DNA of 36,580 nt from Actinomycetes bacterium (GTDB lineage Bacteria > Actinomycetota > Acidimicrobiia > Acidimicrobiales > SZUA-35): the NCBI GenBank assembly GCA_024280015.1, contig JAJRQY010000014.1, positions 1-36,580 on the forward strand. Direction: 5' to 3'. The position numbers were made by a program, and so were the translations under genes. Shown here in pieces: positions 16,917 to 24,935 of this stretch. The notes below the pieces were generated by a model that had not been told where the DNA came from, searched no databases, and saw nothing but the letters and a program-made list of their open reading frames with translations. Every line of letters begins with the position of its first letter. Position 1 is the stretch's first letter.

Positions 16917-17046
16917 TTCCCAGATTCGTTCTGGAGACTGGTGTTCGGAGAATATTTGTTCTGGAGGTGTTCTCTCACCCAAGAATGCTGCCATGAATTG
17001 ATCGAACCAGCTGGTCCCCACCAATCATTCCTTTGTCGAGCAGAGT

Positions 17047-17625
17047 TCACAGGCTCTTCAGATCTTCACCGAAATGGTCAAGCAAGAGGGGAAGGACCCC
17101 TCTGGTCGAGTCGCTACAGACGTCTCGTTCGCCAATCCAGGTGCGTATTTGGGACAGAGGCACATGGTCAAGGGCTACCACTTCGCCGTCCGGACAGCTC
17201 ATCGGTTCATCAGATCGCACCACAAATGCTTCCCCAACAATCCGCATATCGGGTTGATCAAAGAAGACCGATCCAATTTGCTCAAGCTGGCCCTCAGCCA
17301 CGGAGAGCCCGGCTTCTTCCCGTAGCTCTCGATATGCGGCCTCTGGCCAACTCTCACCAATCCCGGCGACTCCACCAAAACAGAGATCCCAGTAGCCGGG
17401 GGCGACATCCTTCCAGTTCGCTCGCTTATGAACAACAAGATCTAGACGACTCGTGAGGACGGCAATGTAGGTGCAGCGATGTCGGAGTCTTCCCCGTCTC
17501 ATCTCCGCTCGGGTCACCACCCGCTGAACCCTGCCTTCGACATCGACGATCTCAACCGGCTCATCCGCTGGATCGACGTGCCCGACGGTCCGAGCAACAG
17601 ATTCTCTGTCCGAGCTGGTCGACAT
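17047..17625 (-). CDS. Nudix hydrolase
   Basis: A 192-residue Nudix protein with a complete box: G-x5-E-x7-R-E-x2-E-E-x-G within GGVAGIGESWPEAAY then RELREEAGL. The N-terminal VEIVDVEGRV and RRGRLRHRCTYIAV resemble the YfcD/isopentenyl-diphosphate-isomerase-like subgroup, whose substrates are mostly unknown. A nucleoside-diphosphate derivative is hydrolysed in the cytosol. ATG 17625 lies 4 bases after the stop of the FAD reductase gene, so the two are almost certainly co-transcribed and coupled. The longer open frame up to 17994 is only antisense-like shadow over the reductase's repeat. Confidence 0.9.
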   Translation of the reverse strand: MSTSSDRESVARTVGHVDPADEPVEIVDVEGRVQRVVTRAEMRRGRLRHRCTYIAVLTSRLDLVVHKRANWKDVAPGYWDLCFGGVAGIGESWPEAAYRELREEAGLSVAEGQLEQIGSVFFDQPDMRIVGEAFVVRSDEPMSCPDGEVVALDHVPLSQIRTWIGERDVCSDSTRGVLPLLLDHFGEDLKSL

Positions 17626-17629
17626 CGCG

Positions 17630-18910
17630 CTAGGCCAACTCTTCGCGAGCTTCGTCCAGCGTCCCACCTCGGAGCAGCAATTGTCGGGCCTTGATGGCAT
17701 GACGAGGTCGGTTCCAAGCAACCGCGCCAGTGAAGGCACCATCTTCGTCAGAATAGATCTGCACGAAGCGTCGTTCCTCCAAGGTGCCATGAACCAGTTC
17801 GGCGGTATTGCTCGGCACTCCAGCGAGCTGGATCTTGCGATCGTACTGGTCAGACCAGAACCAGGGAACCGGGGTGTAAGGCTCAAGGTCTGAGTCAGTC
17901 TGGTCAGGGTCAGTCTGGTCTGAGTCAGTCTGGTCAGGGTCAGTCTGGGCCAGGCACGCCAGTAACCGCTTCCCGACATAGGCCCCTTGCTCAAGGGCGT
18001 TGTCCCACTGCTCGACTCGCATCATCTTGTTGCCGTAGCGCTGATTTGGCCAACGGGCAACGTCGCCGGCAACGACCACTCGCGGAGCGGCCAAACAGGT
18101 GCTATCGCAAACAATGCCGTTGCCCAGCTCCAGGCCCGAGTCAGCCAGCCAGTCAGTTGAGGGAACAACACCAATACCGATGACAACAACGTCGGTAGCA
18201 ATAGCAGTGCCATCCCCGAGCACGACCCGATCGACTCGACCGTCTTCTCCGTGGATCTCCTCAACTCCAACCTCGAGCCGAACATCAACTCCGTTGGATC
18301 GGTGAAGTTCGGCGATAGCCATGCCGGTTTCAAGATCCAGAACCCTCGCCAGCGGAGCTTCGGCTGCCTCGATCATGGTGACCTGGTGCCCGAGTTGTTG
18401 AGCCGTGGCAGCAACTTCAGCTCCGATGAACCCCGCCCCGATCACACAGACCCGACGAGGCTGAACAACTTCTCCCTGAGCAAGGTCCGAGCGAAGCGAC
18501 CGGGCGTCGTCCAGTGTTCGTAGGACATGAACGCCCTCTAGATCAACCCCAGGTAAGGTGCGCGGTGTTGCACCGGTTGCGATTACCAGGCCGTCATAGG
18601 CAACGCGTTCATCCCCAATCGCTACTTCACGATTGGCCAGATCTAGACTAGTGGCAGCACGGCCCAACATCCAGGTCAGGTCATGCTCGGCCGGATCAAC
18701 CGCACCGCGCAGGGTTAGCTTCGCCTCATCCCAAGCGCCAGCCAAGAACTGTTTGGAGAGGGGCGGTCGGTCATAGGGATAGTGGGACTCGGCTCCGACC
18801 ATGACGATTTCGCCCTCGAAGCCTGATCGTCTCATCGTTTGGGCTGCCTGGAGGCCAGCCAAGGAGGCCCCAACGATCACAATACGGGGATGAGCAGACG
18901 TCAGATTCAT
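17630..18910 (-). CDS. FAD/NAD(P)-dependent reductase, ferredoxin/rubredoxin reductase type
   Basis: A 426-residue pyridine-nucleotide disulfide-oxidoreductase-fold flavoprotein of the BphA4-like group that passes electrons from NAD(P)H to a ferredoxin or rubredoxin. Seen are the FAD-binding IVIVGASLAGLQAA, the YDRPPLSK motif, VIATGATPRTL, the NAD-binding VCVIGAGFIGAEVAA, VAGDVARWPN and the C-terminal WFWSDQYDRKIQLAG typical of this group. An acidic insertion made of D-P-D-Q-T-D-S-D-Q-T repeats (two exact 30-bp copies) sits just before that segment, in a surface loop. There is no ferredoxin gene nearby to identify the partner. It heads a pair with the Nudix gene and follows the SDR gene by 45 bases. 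Confidence 0.92.
   Translation of the reverse strand: MNLTSAHPRIVIVGASLAGLQAAQTMRRSGFEGEIVMVGAESHYPYDRPPLSKQFLAGAWDEAKLTLRGAVDPAEHDLTWMLGRAATSLDLANREVAIGDERVAYDGLVIATGATPRTLPGVDLEGVHVLRTLDDARSLRSDLAQGEVVQPRRVCVIGAGFIGAEVAATAQQLGHQVTMIEAAEAPLARVLDLETGMAIAELHRSNGVDVRLEVGVEEIHGEDGRVDRVVLGDGTAIATDVVVIGIGVVPSTDWLADSGLELGNGIVCDSTCLAAPRVVVAGDVARWPNQRYGNKMMRVEQWDNALEQGAYVGKRLLACLAQTDPDQTDSDQTDPDQTDSDLEPYTPVPWFWSDQYDRKIQLAGVPSNTAELVHGTLEERRFVQIYSDEDGAFTGAVAWNRPRHAIKARQLLLRGGTLDEAREELA
17887..17946. repeat. Two exact 30-bp tandem copies inside the reductase gene
   Basis: The 30-bp unit starting GGTCTGAGTCAGTCTGG occurs identically at 17887-17916 and 17917-17946. It encodes an in-frame acidic decapeptide in the C-terminal half of the FAD reductase. 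Each unit itself holds degenerate GTCAG/GTCTG sub-repeats. Exact identity suggests a recent duplication. Confidence 0.9.
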
Positions 18911-18955
18911 GAACGGCAGTTTGCCACAAACAACCAGGTCCGATCGAAGGGCCTC

Positions 18956-19711
18956 TTAGAAACGGGTGTAGCCACCATCCATCACGATCTCATCGCCGGT
19001 GTGGTAGCTCTGGGTTGGATCAGCCAGGAAGGCTCCAACCGTTCGGAAATCCTCGGGAACTCCCCAACGGCGGATCGGGGTTCGAGCGGTGGTGTTCTGG
19101 AGGAACCGTTCGTTCTGACGTCCGGCTTCGGTCATCTCCGTTTCGGTCCAACCAGGAACGACAGAGTTGGCTCGAATCCCGAAGCGAGCAAGTTCGACAG
19201 CCAGCCCACGAACCATGGCCAACACGCCAGCCTTGCTTGACGCGTAGGCCTGAGCTTGGGGTGCACCATGAATGGCCGACACCGATGAGACTGCCACCAG
19301 GGCTCCCCCGTCTCCCTGCTTCACCAGATGCCTGGCCCCTTCGCGCAGGGTAAGGAAGACACCTTCCAGATTGACCGACATGACCCGACGCCACTCCTCC
19401 AGAGTCTGGTCGATGAATGGTCCGCCTCCAGATATCCCCGCGTTGGCCATCACCGAATCGAGACGCCCCATTTCCTTGACGGCATCGGCCATGCCAGCAA
19501 TGACCGCCTCCTCATCACTCACATCGACCTGCTGACTAAGGACGCGACCGCCCAGCTCCAGCAAGGTCGCTGAGGCCCGCTCCAACTTGTCAGAGTTGGT
19601 TCCCCAGATCACCAGATCGGCACCAGCCATGGCACAGCCTTCAGCCATACCGAGGCCGATGCCTCCATTGCCACCGGTGATGAGAACTACTCGTCCAGCT
19701 AGATCAGTCAT
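18956..19711 (-). CDS. Short-chain dehydrogenase/reductase
   Basis: A classical SDR of 251 residues with the cofactor loop TGGNGGIG (12-19), NAGISG (90-95), a Ser of the SSVSAIHG segment (142-149) and the catalytic Y156-x3-K160 pair. The ending GDEIVMDGGYTRF is typical. It oxidises or reduces a hydroxyl or keto group with NAD(P)(H) in the cytosol; the substrate is unknown. A Trp-Gly-Thr-Asn segment after the second strand leaves cofactor choice open. It lies on the same strand between the redox lipoprotein and the FAD reductase, with gaps of 60 and 45 bases. Confidence 0.9.
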   Translation of the reverse strand: MTDLAGRVVLITGGNGGIGLGMAEGCAMAGADLVIWGTNSDKLERASATLLELGGRVLSQQVDVSDEEAVIAGMADAVKEMGRLDSVMANAGISGGGPFIDQTLEEWRRVMSVNLEGVFLTLREGARHLVKQGDGGALVAVSSVSAIHGAPQAQAYASSKAGVLAMVRGLAVELARFGIRANSVVPGWTETEMTEAGRQNERFLQNTTARTPIRRWGVPEDFRTVGAFLADPTQSYHTGDEIVMDGGYTRF

Positions 19712-19771
19712 GGACCCAGTATGTCATGGGGCCAGTATGCGGTGCAGCTGACGAATCAGGCGGGTTGATGG

Positions 19772-20515
19772 CTAGGCGGCGCGAGCAAGTTCCAGAACTT
19801 GGTCGACGTCGAACGCTCCGAGCCAGGATTGAATCGGCTCGCCCTTGGCGTTCACCAGGAGGGCTGCTGGCTGTCCTCGAACACCGTAGTAACTCCAGGT
19901 CTCGAACGACTCATCCCAGATCATGGTCAGTGACTCAGTCCCCGTCGATTCCAAGAACTGCTCGGCCTGATCAAAACTGTCTTGGGCCCCCATACCAATG
20001 ATGCGGACTTCATCTCCGTGATCTCGAGCAAACTGCTCGACGGTCGGGCCCTCAGCCCGACACGATGGTCAATGAGGCGCCCAGAACCAGAGCAAGACGG
20101 GACGATCGCCCCCAGCAAGCTCGGTTGCGATATTCAAGGTCGCCCCTGTCTGGATATCGAGAACATCGACATCGGGAAACAAATGGTCGGGGGTTGGCAC
20201 AACCGGCCCGGCTGCCTCTTCGCCCGTCGATCCAGCAGTTGATTCAGCGCTAGCTTCTGACCCTGCAGCATCGGATCCAACGTCGCTGGATCCAGACCCG
20301 ACAGCGGAGGCTTCGGTCGAAGCAGAGTTGGGGTTGCCACCGAGCTCGGGGCTGCTTGCCCCGCTTCCACAAGCCGTTGCCAGCAAGGTAACGCCAGTAA
20401 TTAGGGCCGGCAGCTTGCCTCGGCCAACCCTCGGGACAACAAACTGGTGCGGACGGGTCCGCTCTTGAGATCGGGTACACACGGTTTCAGTCAACCGACT
20501 CGGGGCAATCATCAT
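19772..20515 (-). CDS. Candidate selenoprotein: TlpA/DsbE-like thioredoxin lipoprotein with U-P-S-C active site
   Basis: Read through one in-frame TGA (20071-20069), this is a single 247-residue protein. Residues ~34-51 form a signal peptide ending in a lipobox-like LLATAC, so it is probably a lipid-anchored extracytoplasmic protein. A Ser/Glu/Gly/Ala-rich linker follows. The C-terminal half is a TlpA/DsbE-type thioredoxin fold: PVLLWFWAPH, then TGA, then PSCRAEGPTVEQF. The TGA (position 149) stands where the first cysteine of CxxC belongs, and Cys152 is kept. The cis-proline GQPAALLV and the closing beta strand and helix are intact up to TAG 19772. A stem-loop follows the TGA. I infer selenocysteine. 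A Cys-to-stop mutation or base error is the alternative. Family role: disulfide exchange on exported proteins. It is divergent from a molybdoenzyme, and an SDR gene lies downstream. Confidence 0.78.
20043..20061 (-). promoter_or_regulatory. Putative bacterial SECIS stem-loop
   Basis: Seven bases after the in-frame TGA, GTCGGGC pairs perfectly with GCCCGAC around the loop TGAGG (7-bp stem, 5-base loop). Bacterial SECIS elements are short hairpins lying inside the coding sequence just after the UGA, with G/U in a small apical loop bound by SelB. Position, size and loop fit; binding is not shown. Confidence 0.6.
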
Positions 20516-20592
20516 TCCGTTTGGGCAAAATCAATGCTGAACAAGTGGTGAACGCCGGAACACTGCCGATAAGGGAGGGGTTGACTCTTACC

Positions 20593-22242
20593 ATGCCTAG
20601 CCAGACTCCATCCACGCCAGCACACGGCACGCCAGCACACGGCACCTCCATCTCCCCCCTGCGGGGAATCGTGACCGGAGTCCTTGCCGGGGCAACAGCT
20701 TTGTCTGTTGGCGAGCTAGCTGGCGCTCTTGCCGCCCCGCGGCCAGGGCCAGTGACTGCGGTATCGAATCGGGTGGTCGACAAGGCCCCCGTGTGGTTCG
20801 TCAATTTCGGCAAGGACATCTTCGGATTGGCGGACAAGCCTGCGTTGCTGTTGGGCACAGTCATTCTTTCCCTCGTCGCCGCGGCGGCTCTCGGCCTAGC
20901 CTCGCGGTCCAAGCCTTCAACCGGTGTTGCCGGTATCGGCTTGTTCGGACTCATCGGACTGGTTTCCATGGCAGTGGATGCCCAGTCCGGAATTTTTGCC
21001 GCCGTTCTCATCAGTGCCCTGGCCGTTGTGACCGGCATCGGCGTCCTGCTCATTCTTCAAGGACTGGCAGGGTCCAGCGCAGGCTCCGGCCTCAAGCCCG
21101 CGCTGGTCACCGGACAGTCCGCTTCGAATCAGCCGCTGGATATTCCGACCGACCCGGCTGTAGCCCGGCGATCCTTCCTTGGCTTCAGTGCAGTTGTTGG
21201 CGCTGGGTCAGTTCTTGGTGGAGTAGCTGCCAACTCCCTCCGCAGCCGAACCTCAGCCAACGAAGCCCGAGACGCAGTGGAGATCATCAAGCCGGAAGTG
21301 GCTGAAGCGGTCGAAGAGCAAGTCATCGTCGCCGCAACCAGCGATGTCGCCGCAACCCCGGGAATCACCCCAATTGTGGTGTCCGGCGAAGATTACTACC
21401 GGATCGACACGGCCCTTCTGGTTCCTCAGATCGATCCCGCGACTTGGAAACTCACGATCAAGGGGATGGTCGACAACGAACTCACCTTCACCTACGACGA
21501 ACTTCTGAAGCGGGCTACAACCGTCGAGCCCGTCACTCTTTCTTGCGTGTCCAATGAGATCGGCGGAGGCCTTGTCGGCAACGCAGTCTGGCAAGGAGTG
21601 CCGCTCACAGACTTGTTAGACGAAGCAGGAGTGCAGCCCGGCGCGACCCAGATCAGCAGCCGGTCTGTTGACGGTTGGGATTGTGGTTTCCCGACCGAAG
21701 CGGCCTATGACGGCAGGACTGCCTTGGTGGCTGTCGCCATGAACGGCGAGCCCCTTCCCATCAATCATGGGTTCCCGGTACGACTCGTTGTTAGTGGTCT
21801 CTACGGCTACATCTCTGCCACCAAATGGCTTTCAGAAATCGAACTCACCACAACAGAAGCCTTCAACGGATACTGGATCCCTCGGGGCTGGGCAAAGCAT
21901 GCACCAGTGAAAACTCAATCCCGCATTGATACTCCACGCGACTTCACCCAGATCGAAGGAACGAATCCCGTCCCTATCGCCGGTGTTGCCTGGGCTCCAA
22001 ACACTGGCATCACCAAGGTTGAGGTCCAGGTCGATGACGAGCCTTGGATGGAAGCCACCCTGGGTGAATCACTTGGTATCAACGCCTGGCGCCAATGGCT
22101 GGTGTCATGGACACCGACCCCTGGCGAACACGAGGTTCGCGTCCGCGCCACTGATGGCAGCGGGACAACCCAAACCGAGCAGCGCACCGCTGTTGCCCCG
22201 GACGGGGCATCAGGCTGGCACACCATCCGTCTCCGAGTCTGA
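20593..22242 (+). CDS. Membrane-anchored molybdopterin-dependent oxidoreductase (SUOX/MsrP-like)
   Basis: A 549-residue protein with three parts. Residues 1-160 hold several hydrophobic segments (GIVTGVLAGATALSVGELAG, ALLLGTVILSLVAAAALGLA, two more). Next is a twin-arginine-like stretch ARRSFLGFSAVVGAGSVLGG (about 191-210) that may act as internal Tat signal and anchor. Then comes a sulfite-oxidase-type Moco domain whose molybdenum-binding cysteine is Cys318 (TLSCVSNEIGG), and a C-terminal Mo-co dimerisation domain (WAPNTGITKVEVQVDDEPW). The active site would lie outside the membrane. The substrate is unknown; sulfite or S-/N-oxides are known for relatives. I chose ATG 20593; TTG 20521 is possible. 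The purine-rich AAGGGAGGGG near 20573 is a plausible but distant ribosome site. The gene is divergent from the candidate selenoprotein. Confidence 0.88.
   Translation: MPSQTPSTPAHGTPAHGTSISPLRGIVTGVLAGATALSVGELAGALAAPRPGPVTAVSNRVVDKAPVWFVNFGKDIFGLADKPALLLGTVILSLVAAAALGLASRSKPSTGVAGIGLFGLIGLVSMAVDAQSGIFAAVLISALAVVTGIGVLLILQGLAGSSAGSGLKPALVTGQSASNQPLDIPTDPAVARRSFLGFSAVVGAGSVLGGVAANSLRSRTSANEARDAVEIIKPEVAEAVEEQVIVAATSDVAATPGITPIVVSGEDYYRIDTALLVPQIDPATWKLTIKGMVDNELTFTYDELLKRATTVEPVTLSCVSNEIGGGLVGNAVWQGVPLTDLLDEAGVQPGATQISSRSVDGWDCGFPTEAAYDGRTALVAVAMNGEPLPINHGFPVRLVVSGLYGYISATKWLSEIELTTTEAFNGYWIPRGWAKHAPVKTQSRIDTPRDFTQIEGTNPVPIAGVAWAPNTGITKVEVQVDDEPWMEATLGESLGINAWRQWLVSWTPTPGEHEVRVRATDGSGTTQTEQRTAVAPDGASGWHTIRLRV
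20613..20642. repeat. 15-bp tandem duplication near the molybdoenzyme start
   Basis: CACGCCAGCACACGG occurs twice head to tail (20613-20627, 20628-20642), encoding TPAHG-TPAHG just before the first membrane segment. It keeps the frame and lies in the presumed flexible N-terminal tail. Confidence 0.85.
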
Positions 22243-22291
22243 GTCTGAGCATTCTCGAGACGGCAACAGACAGGGGCGTGACCGATACGAC

Positions 22292-23500
22292 CTAGGGCAG
22301 ATAGGGCCTTGGGTCGACTGGCGCACCATTGGACCGGATCTCGAAGTGGAGATGGGGCCCCGTCGACTGGCCGGTTGAGCCGACATAGCCAATGACTTCG
22401 CCCCGACCAACACTTTGGCCAACCGTCACCGCGATCTTTGACTGGTGTCCGTACAGGGTGGTCAAGCCATTGCCGTGGCTGATGACAACCGCATTGCCAT
22501 AGCCGCCGAGCCAACCAGCCGAAATGACCGTGCCCCCTTTGGCCGCGGCAATGGCCGAGCCAGAACCAGCCGCAAGGTCAATGCCCTTGTGAAGCCGACG
22601 AGTGCCATGGATCGGATGAACCCGGTAGCCATACCCGCTGGTAATTGGGGCCGAGAGCGGCCACTGGAAACCGTGGGACGACGGATTTCCCGCAGAGGGA
22701 GCCGGGGAAGGCGGTGGAGCCGCAGCCTTTGCTTCCTCACGGCGGATGAAGTCAGTGAGTTTGGCTTCCTCGGCTTGGGCTTCTGCCAGCTCGGCTTGCC
22801 ACTTTCGGACCCGAGTTTCCATCTCGGCCTTCAGCTTGGCCTGCACTGCTTGTTGGGACTCAAGATCCACCAGGATGACGGCAAGCTCGGACTCGATCCT
22901 TGTGGACTCGGCCAGGGCATTGTCGGCCCGAACCTCAGCAATATCACGATCTTCTTGGACGATCAGAAGCTGCTCCAGCAGTTCCTCAGTGTCGGCATTG
23001 ACCTCGTCCAGCAGTGCTTCTTGTCGCAATGCCCGAGTCACATCGTCCACCTGCAGGAACCCAGTGTCAACCTCTCCAGCGGTGACGAAGCCAGAGACCG
23101 CTGTTTGTGACAGCTGGAGTTCAAGTTCGGCCTGTTCCACCTCAGCGGCTTGCACCTCGGCAGTAGCCATCAAGAGTTCGGAACGGTGGAGGGCAAGCTG
23201 TCGTTGTGCTTCTTCCACCTGGAGTTGCTGTGCATTGACCAGTTCGGTTATCGCGCCAAGAGCCTCAGCCACCTCGGCATCATCAGCCTTCGCTGCGTCG
23301 AGTTCGGCCGCAGCCGCAGCCTTTTCTTGGCGAGCTTGCTCTCGTTCATCACGAGCGTCTTCGATCGATTCTTGGCCACTGGCTGGGAGGGACGCCCAGA
23401 TGCCCGGCGCTGCGATACTGGCCGCAACAAAGACAACGAGAACCCAAGCGCTGCGTGCCGATCTGGCATACCGTCGAATTCGACCGACCTCATCAAGCAT
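22292..23500 (-). CDS. M23-family peptidoglycan hydrolase with coiled coil (EnvC-like)
   Basis: A 402-residue exported protein. A transmembrane or signal segment (WVLVVFVAASIAAPGIWASL) follows a short basic N-terminus. Residues ~45-260 are a long Glu/Ala/Gln-rich coiled coil. The C-terminal LytM/M23 domain carries the zinc ligands H-x3-D in LHKGIDLA and the HLHFE motif. It would cut peptide bridges in the cell wall or activate amidases, as EnvC/RipA-type factors do during division. The start is ATG 23500, preceded by GGAGGAGG at 5 bases, which overrules the longer frame to 23533. No partner cell-division gene such as ftsX or ftsE is nearby, although glpR and glp lie in the same window. Confidence 0.93.
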   Translation of the reverse strand: MLDEVGRIRRYARSARSAWVLVVFVAASIAAPGIWASLPASGQESIEDARDEREQARQEKAAAAAELDAAKADDAEVAEALGAITELVNAQQLQVEEAQRQLALHRSELLMATAEVQAAEVEQAELELQLSQTAVSGFVTAGEVDTGFLQVDDVTRALRQEALLDEVNADTEELLEQLLIVQEDRDIAEVRADNALAESTRIESELAVILVDLESQQAVQAKLKAEMETRVRKWQAELAEAQAEEAKLTDFIRREEAKAAAPPPSPAPSAGNPSSHGFQWPLSAPITSGYGYRVHPIHGTRRLHKGIDLAAGSGSAIAAAKGGTVISAGWLGGYGNAVVISHGNGLTTLYGHQSKIAVTVGQSVGRGEVIGYVGSTGQSTGPHLHFEIRSNGAPVDPRPYLP

Positions 23501-23580
23501 CCCAACCTCCTCCACGAAGCTCACGGTGACCACCTGGCCACACCCACCTACTGCCAGCCAAGCACTGTAGCCTCCTGACT

Positions 23581-23928
23581 ATGCATCCGTTTCTCGTTGG
23601 CTTGAGACCGCTGGTAACCGAGTGTGGCGGCGAGATCATCGAAGCATCCGAACTGACCGATGGCGATGTCCCACTGCACTGGGAGGGCGAACTCGTCGGG
23701 GCCTACCGGCCTGGAGGGCTGCAAGGGGCCCTGGAACGTCTGGTCAAACAGGTGGAACGAGAGATGGGAGCCCCAATTGGTGGGCTGGACCGATCAGCGA
23801 AACAAGAAGCGGTTCGGCGTCTCGACGAACTGGGTGCATTCAACCTGCGAAAGGCCGTCGAGGACATTGCCGACTTCCTCCAGGTCAGCCGATTCACTAT
23901 CTACAACTATCTGAACTCTCAGGCCTAG
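23581..23928 (+). CDS. Small DauR/YheO-type helix-turn-helix protein
   Basis: A 115-residue protein. The last ~45 residues match the DauR-type HTH (HTH_22): LDRSAKQEAVRRLDELGAFN then KAVEDIADFLQVSRFTIYNYL. The first ~65 residues are a small acidic domain I do not recognise (ECGGEIIEASELTDGDVPLHW); the PAS-like YheO domain usually found before this HTH is missing. It is probably a DNA-binding regulator with a short sensing or dimerisation part. The downstream gene starts 12 bases after the stop, with AAGGAGG between them, so the pair forms an operon with the thiamine-binding-type protein and may sense the same ligand. Confidence 0.8.
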   Translation: MHPFLVGLRPLVTECGGEIIEASELTDGDVPLHWEGELVGAYRPGGLQGALERLVKQVEREMGAPIGGLDRSAKQEAVRRLDELGAFNLRKAVEDIADFLQVSRFTIYNYLNSQA

Positions 23929-23940
23929 AAGGAGGCAACC

Positions 23941-24234
23941 GTGTCAAACCAAGACCAGCCGGCTCAAGAAGGCCGGACCCGAACCAAGCCCGGGGCCACA
24001 ACCCTGAGTCTTGAATTCACCGTCGAGCCCTTTGTGGAATCAAACCCAGGGCCACATGTGCAGGCAGCCATCGCCGCGGCCACAAATATCGATGGTCTCC
24101 TCACCAACGTTGGCCCCTTTGGGACTGTCGTTTCTGGTCCTCGGGAACAGGTTCTAACAACGACCCAGGAAATCTTAGAGGCTGCCTTTGCCAGCGGAGC
24201 TTCCCGAATCAGTCTCCAGTTAACTTCGGAGTAA
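23941..24234 (+). CDS. Thiamine-binding (YqgV/MTH1187-type) protein
   Basis: A 97-residue protein resembling the Thiamine_BP/DUF77 family (YkoF and MTH1187-like): LSLEFTVEPF, then a helix with VQAAIAAAT, then NVGPFGTVVSGPREQVL and a closing SRISLQLTSE strand. Family members are ferredoxin-like oligomers that bind thiamine or related heterocycles; none has a known reaction. The first ~18 residues are a charged tail. It starts at GTG 23941 behind AAGGAGG and is coupled with the HTH gene. A role in sensing or carrying thiamine is inference; no thi gene or TPP riboswitch is visible. Confidence 0.8.
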   Translation: MSNQDQPAQEGRTRTKPGATTLSLEFTVEPFVESNPGPHVQAAIAAATNIDGLLTNVGPFGTVVSGPREQVLTTTQEILEAAFASGASRISLQLTSE

Positions 24235-24313
24235 CGAATTCGTCGATCGAGGGCAATATCGACTTGAGTATCCGGTAGTTTCGTGTCGATCACCCAATCC
24301 CGAGGAACTGACC

Positions 24314-24826
24314 ATGACTGACGCCAACCCGGACCGCGAAGAACTGGACTGGCAGACCTATGGGACAGCAGCCCGTCAGCTGGCCGCCATGGTGGCCGAC
24401 AGTGGCTTTCGCCCAGACATGATCCTTGCCATTGCCCGAGGGGGCCTCTTCGTTGCTGGTTCGCTGGGTTACGCCCTGTCGGTCAAGAACCTCTATGTGA
24501 TGAACCTGGAGTTCTACTCCGGTGTTGATGCCCGCCTTGATGTACCAATCATGCTGCCTCCGTACTTCGACAAGGTCGATTTGACCGGAGCGAAAATTCT
24601 CGTTGCCGACGATGTCGCCGACACAGGGCACACCTTGAAAGCAGTGCATGAGTTCTGCCAGGACGTTGTTGCCGAGTCACGCACGGCCGTTCTCTACCAG
24701 AAGTCGCATTCCCTGGTGAAGTGCGACTATGTCTGGAAACACACAGACCAGTGGATCAACTTCCCATGGTCAACAGAGCCGCCCCTAGTCGAGCCGGCCA
24801 AGGGAAATGTCGTCCTAGACGCCTGA
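24314..24826 (+). CDS. Purine-type phosphoribosyltransferase
   Basis: A 170-residue PRTase with the PRPP-binding motif ILVADDVADTGHTL and the hydrophobic IAIARGGLFVAG strand-loop. The C-terminal WINFPWSTEPP is typical of the xanthine/guanine phosphoribosyltransferase (Gpt)-like group in Actinobacteria. It would attach ribose-5-phosphate from PRPP to a purine base in salvage. Adenosine kinase elsewhere in the window is another salvage enzyme, but they are not in one operon. ATG 24314 is preceded by GAGGAA at 6 bases, which fixes the start. The length is close to that of the family. Confidence 0.88.
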   Translation: MTDANPDREELDWQTYGTAARQLAAMVADSGFRPDMILAIARGGLFVAGSLGYALSVKNLYVMNLEFYSGVDARLDVPIMLPPYFDKVDLTGAKILVADDVADTGHTLKAVHEFCQDVVAESRTAVLYQKSHSLVKCDYVWKHTDQWINFPWSTEPPLVEPAKGNVVLDA

Positions 24827-24935
24827 GGTCTTCACTGGGCGACTCGCTTGAGTGAAACACCCAGCGTTACTCCCTGTCGCTCCCCATCGGCTACGGTGCT
24901 GGTCGAACGGGCGTACGAGAAACCGAGGCACCACT

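Noticed and set aside
17626-17994. 123-residue N-terminal extension of the Nudix protein
   Set aside because: It lies over the FAD reductase C-terminus and repeat in another frame, is rich in repeat-derived L-T-R-L-T, and ATG 17625 four bases after the stop fits better.
20069-20515. A separate 148-residue lipoprotein ending at the TGA, plus a separate ORF at 19772-19993
   Set aside because: Both halves are in the same frame and together form one TlpA fold; the TGA falls exactly on the active-site Cys position.
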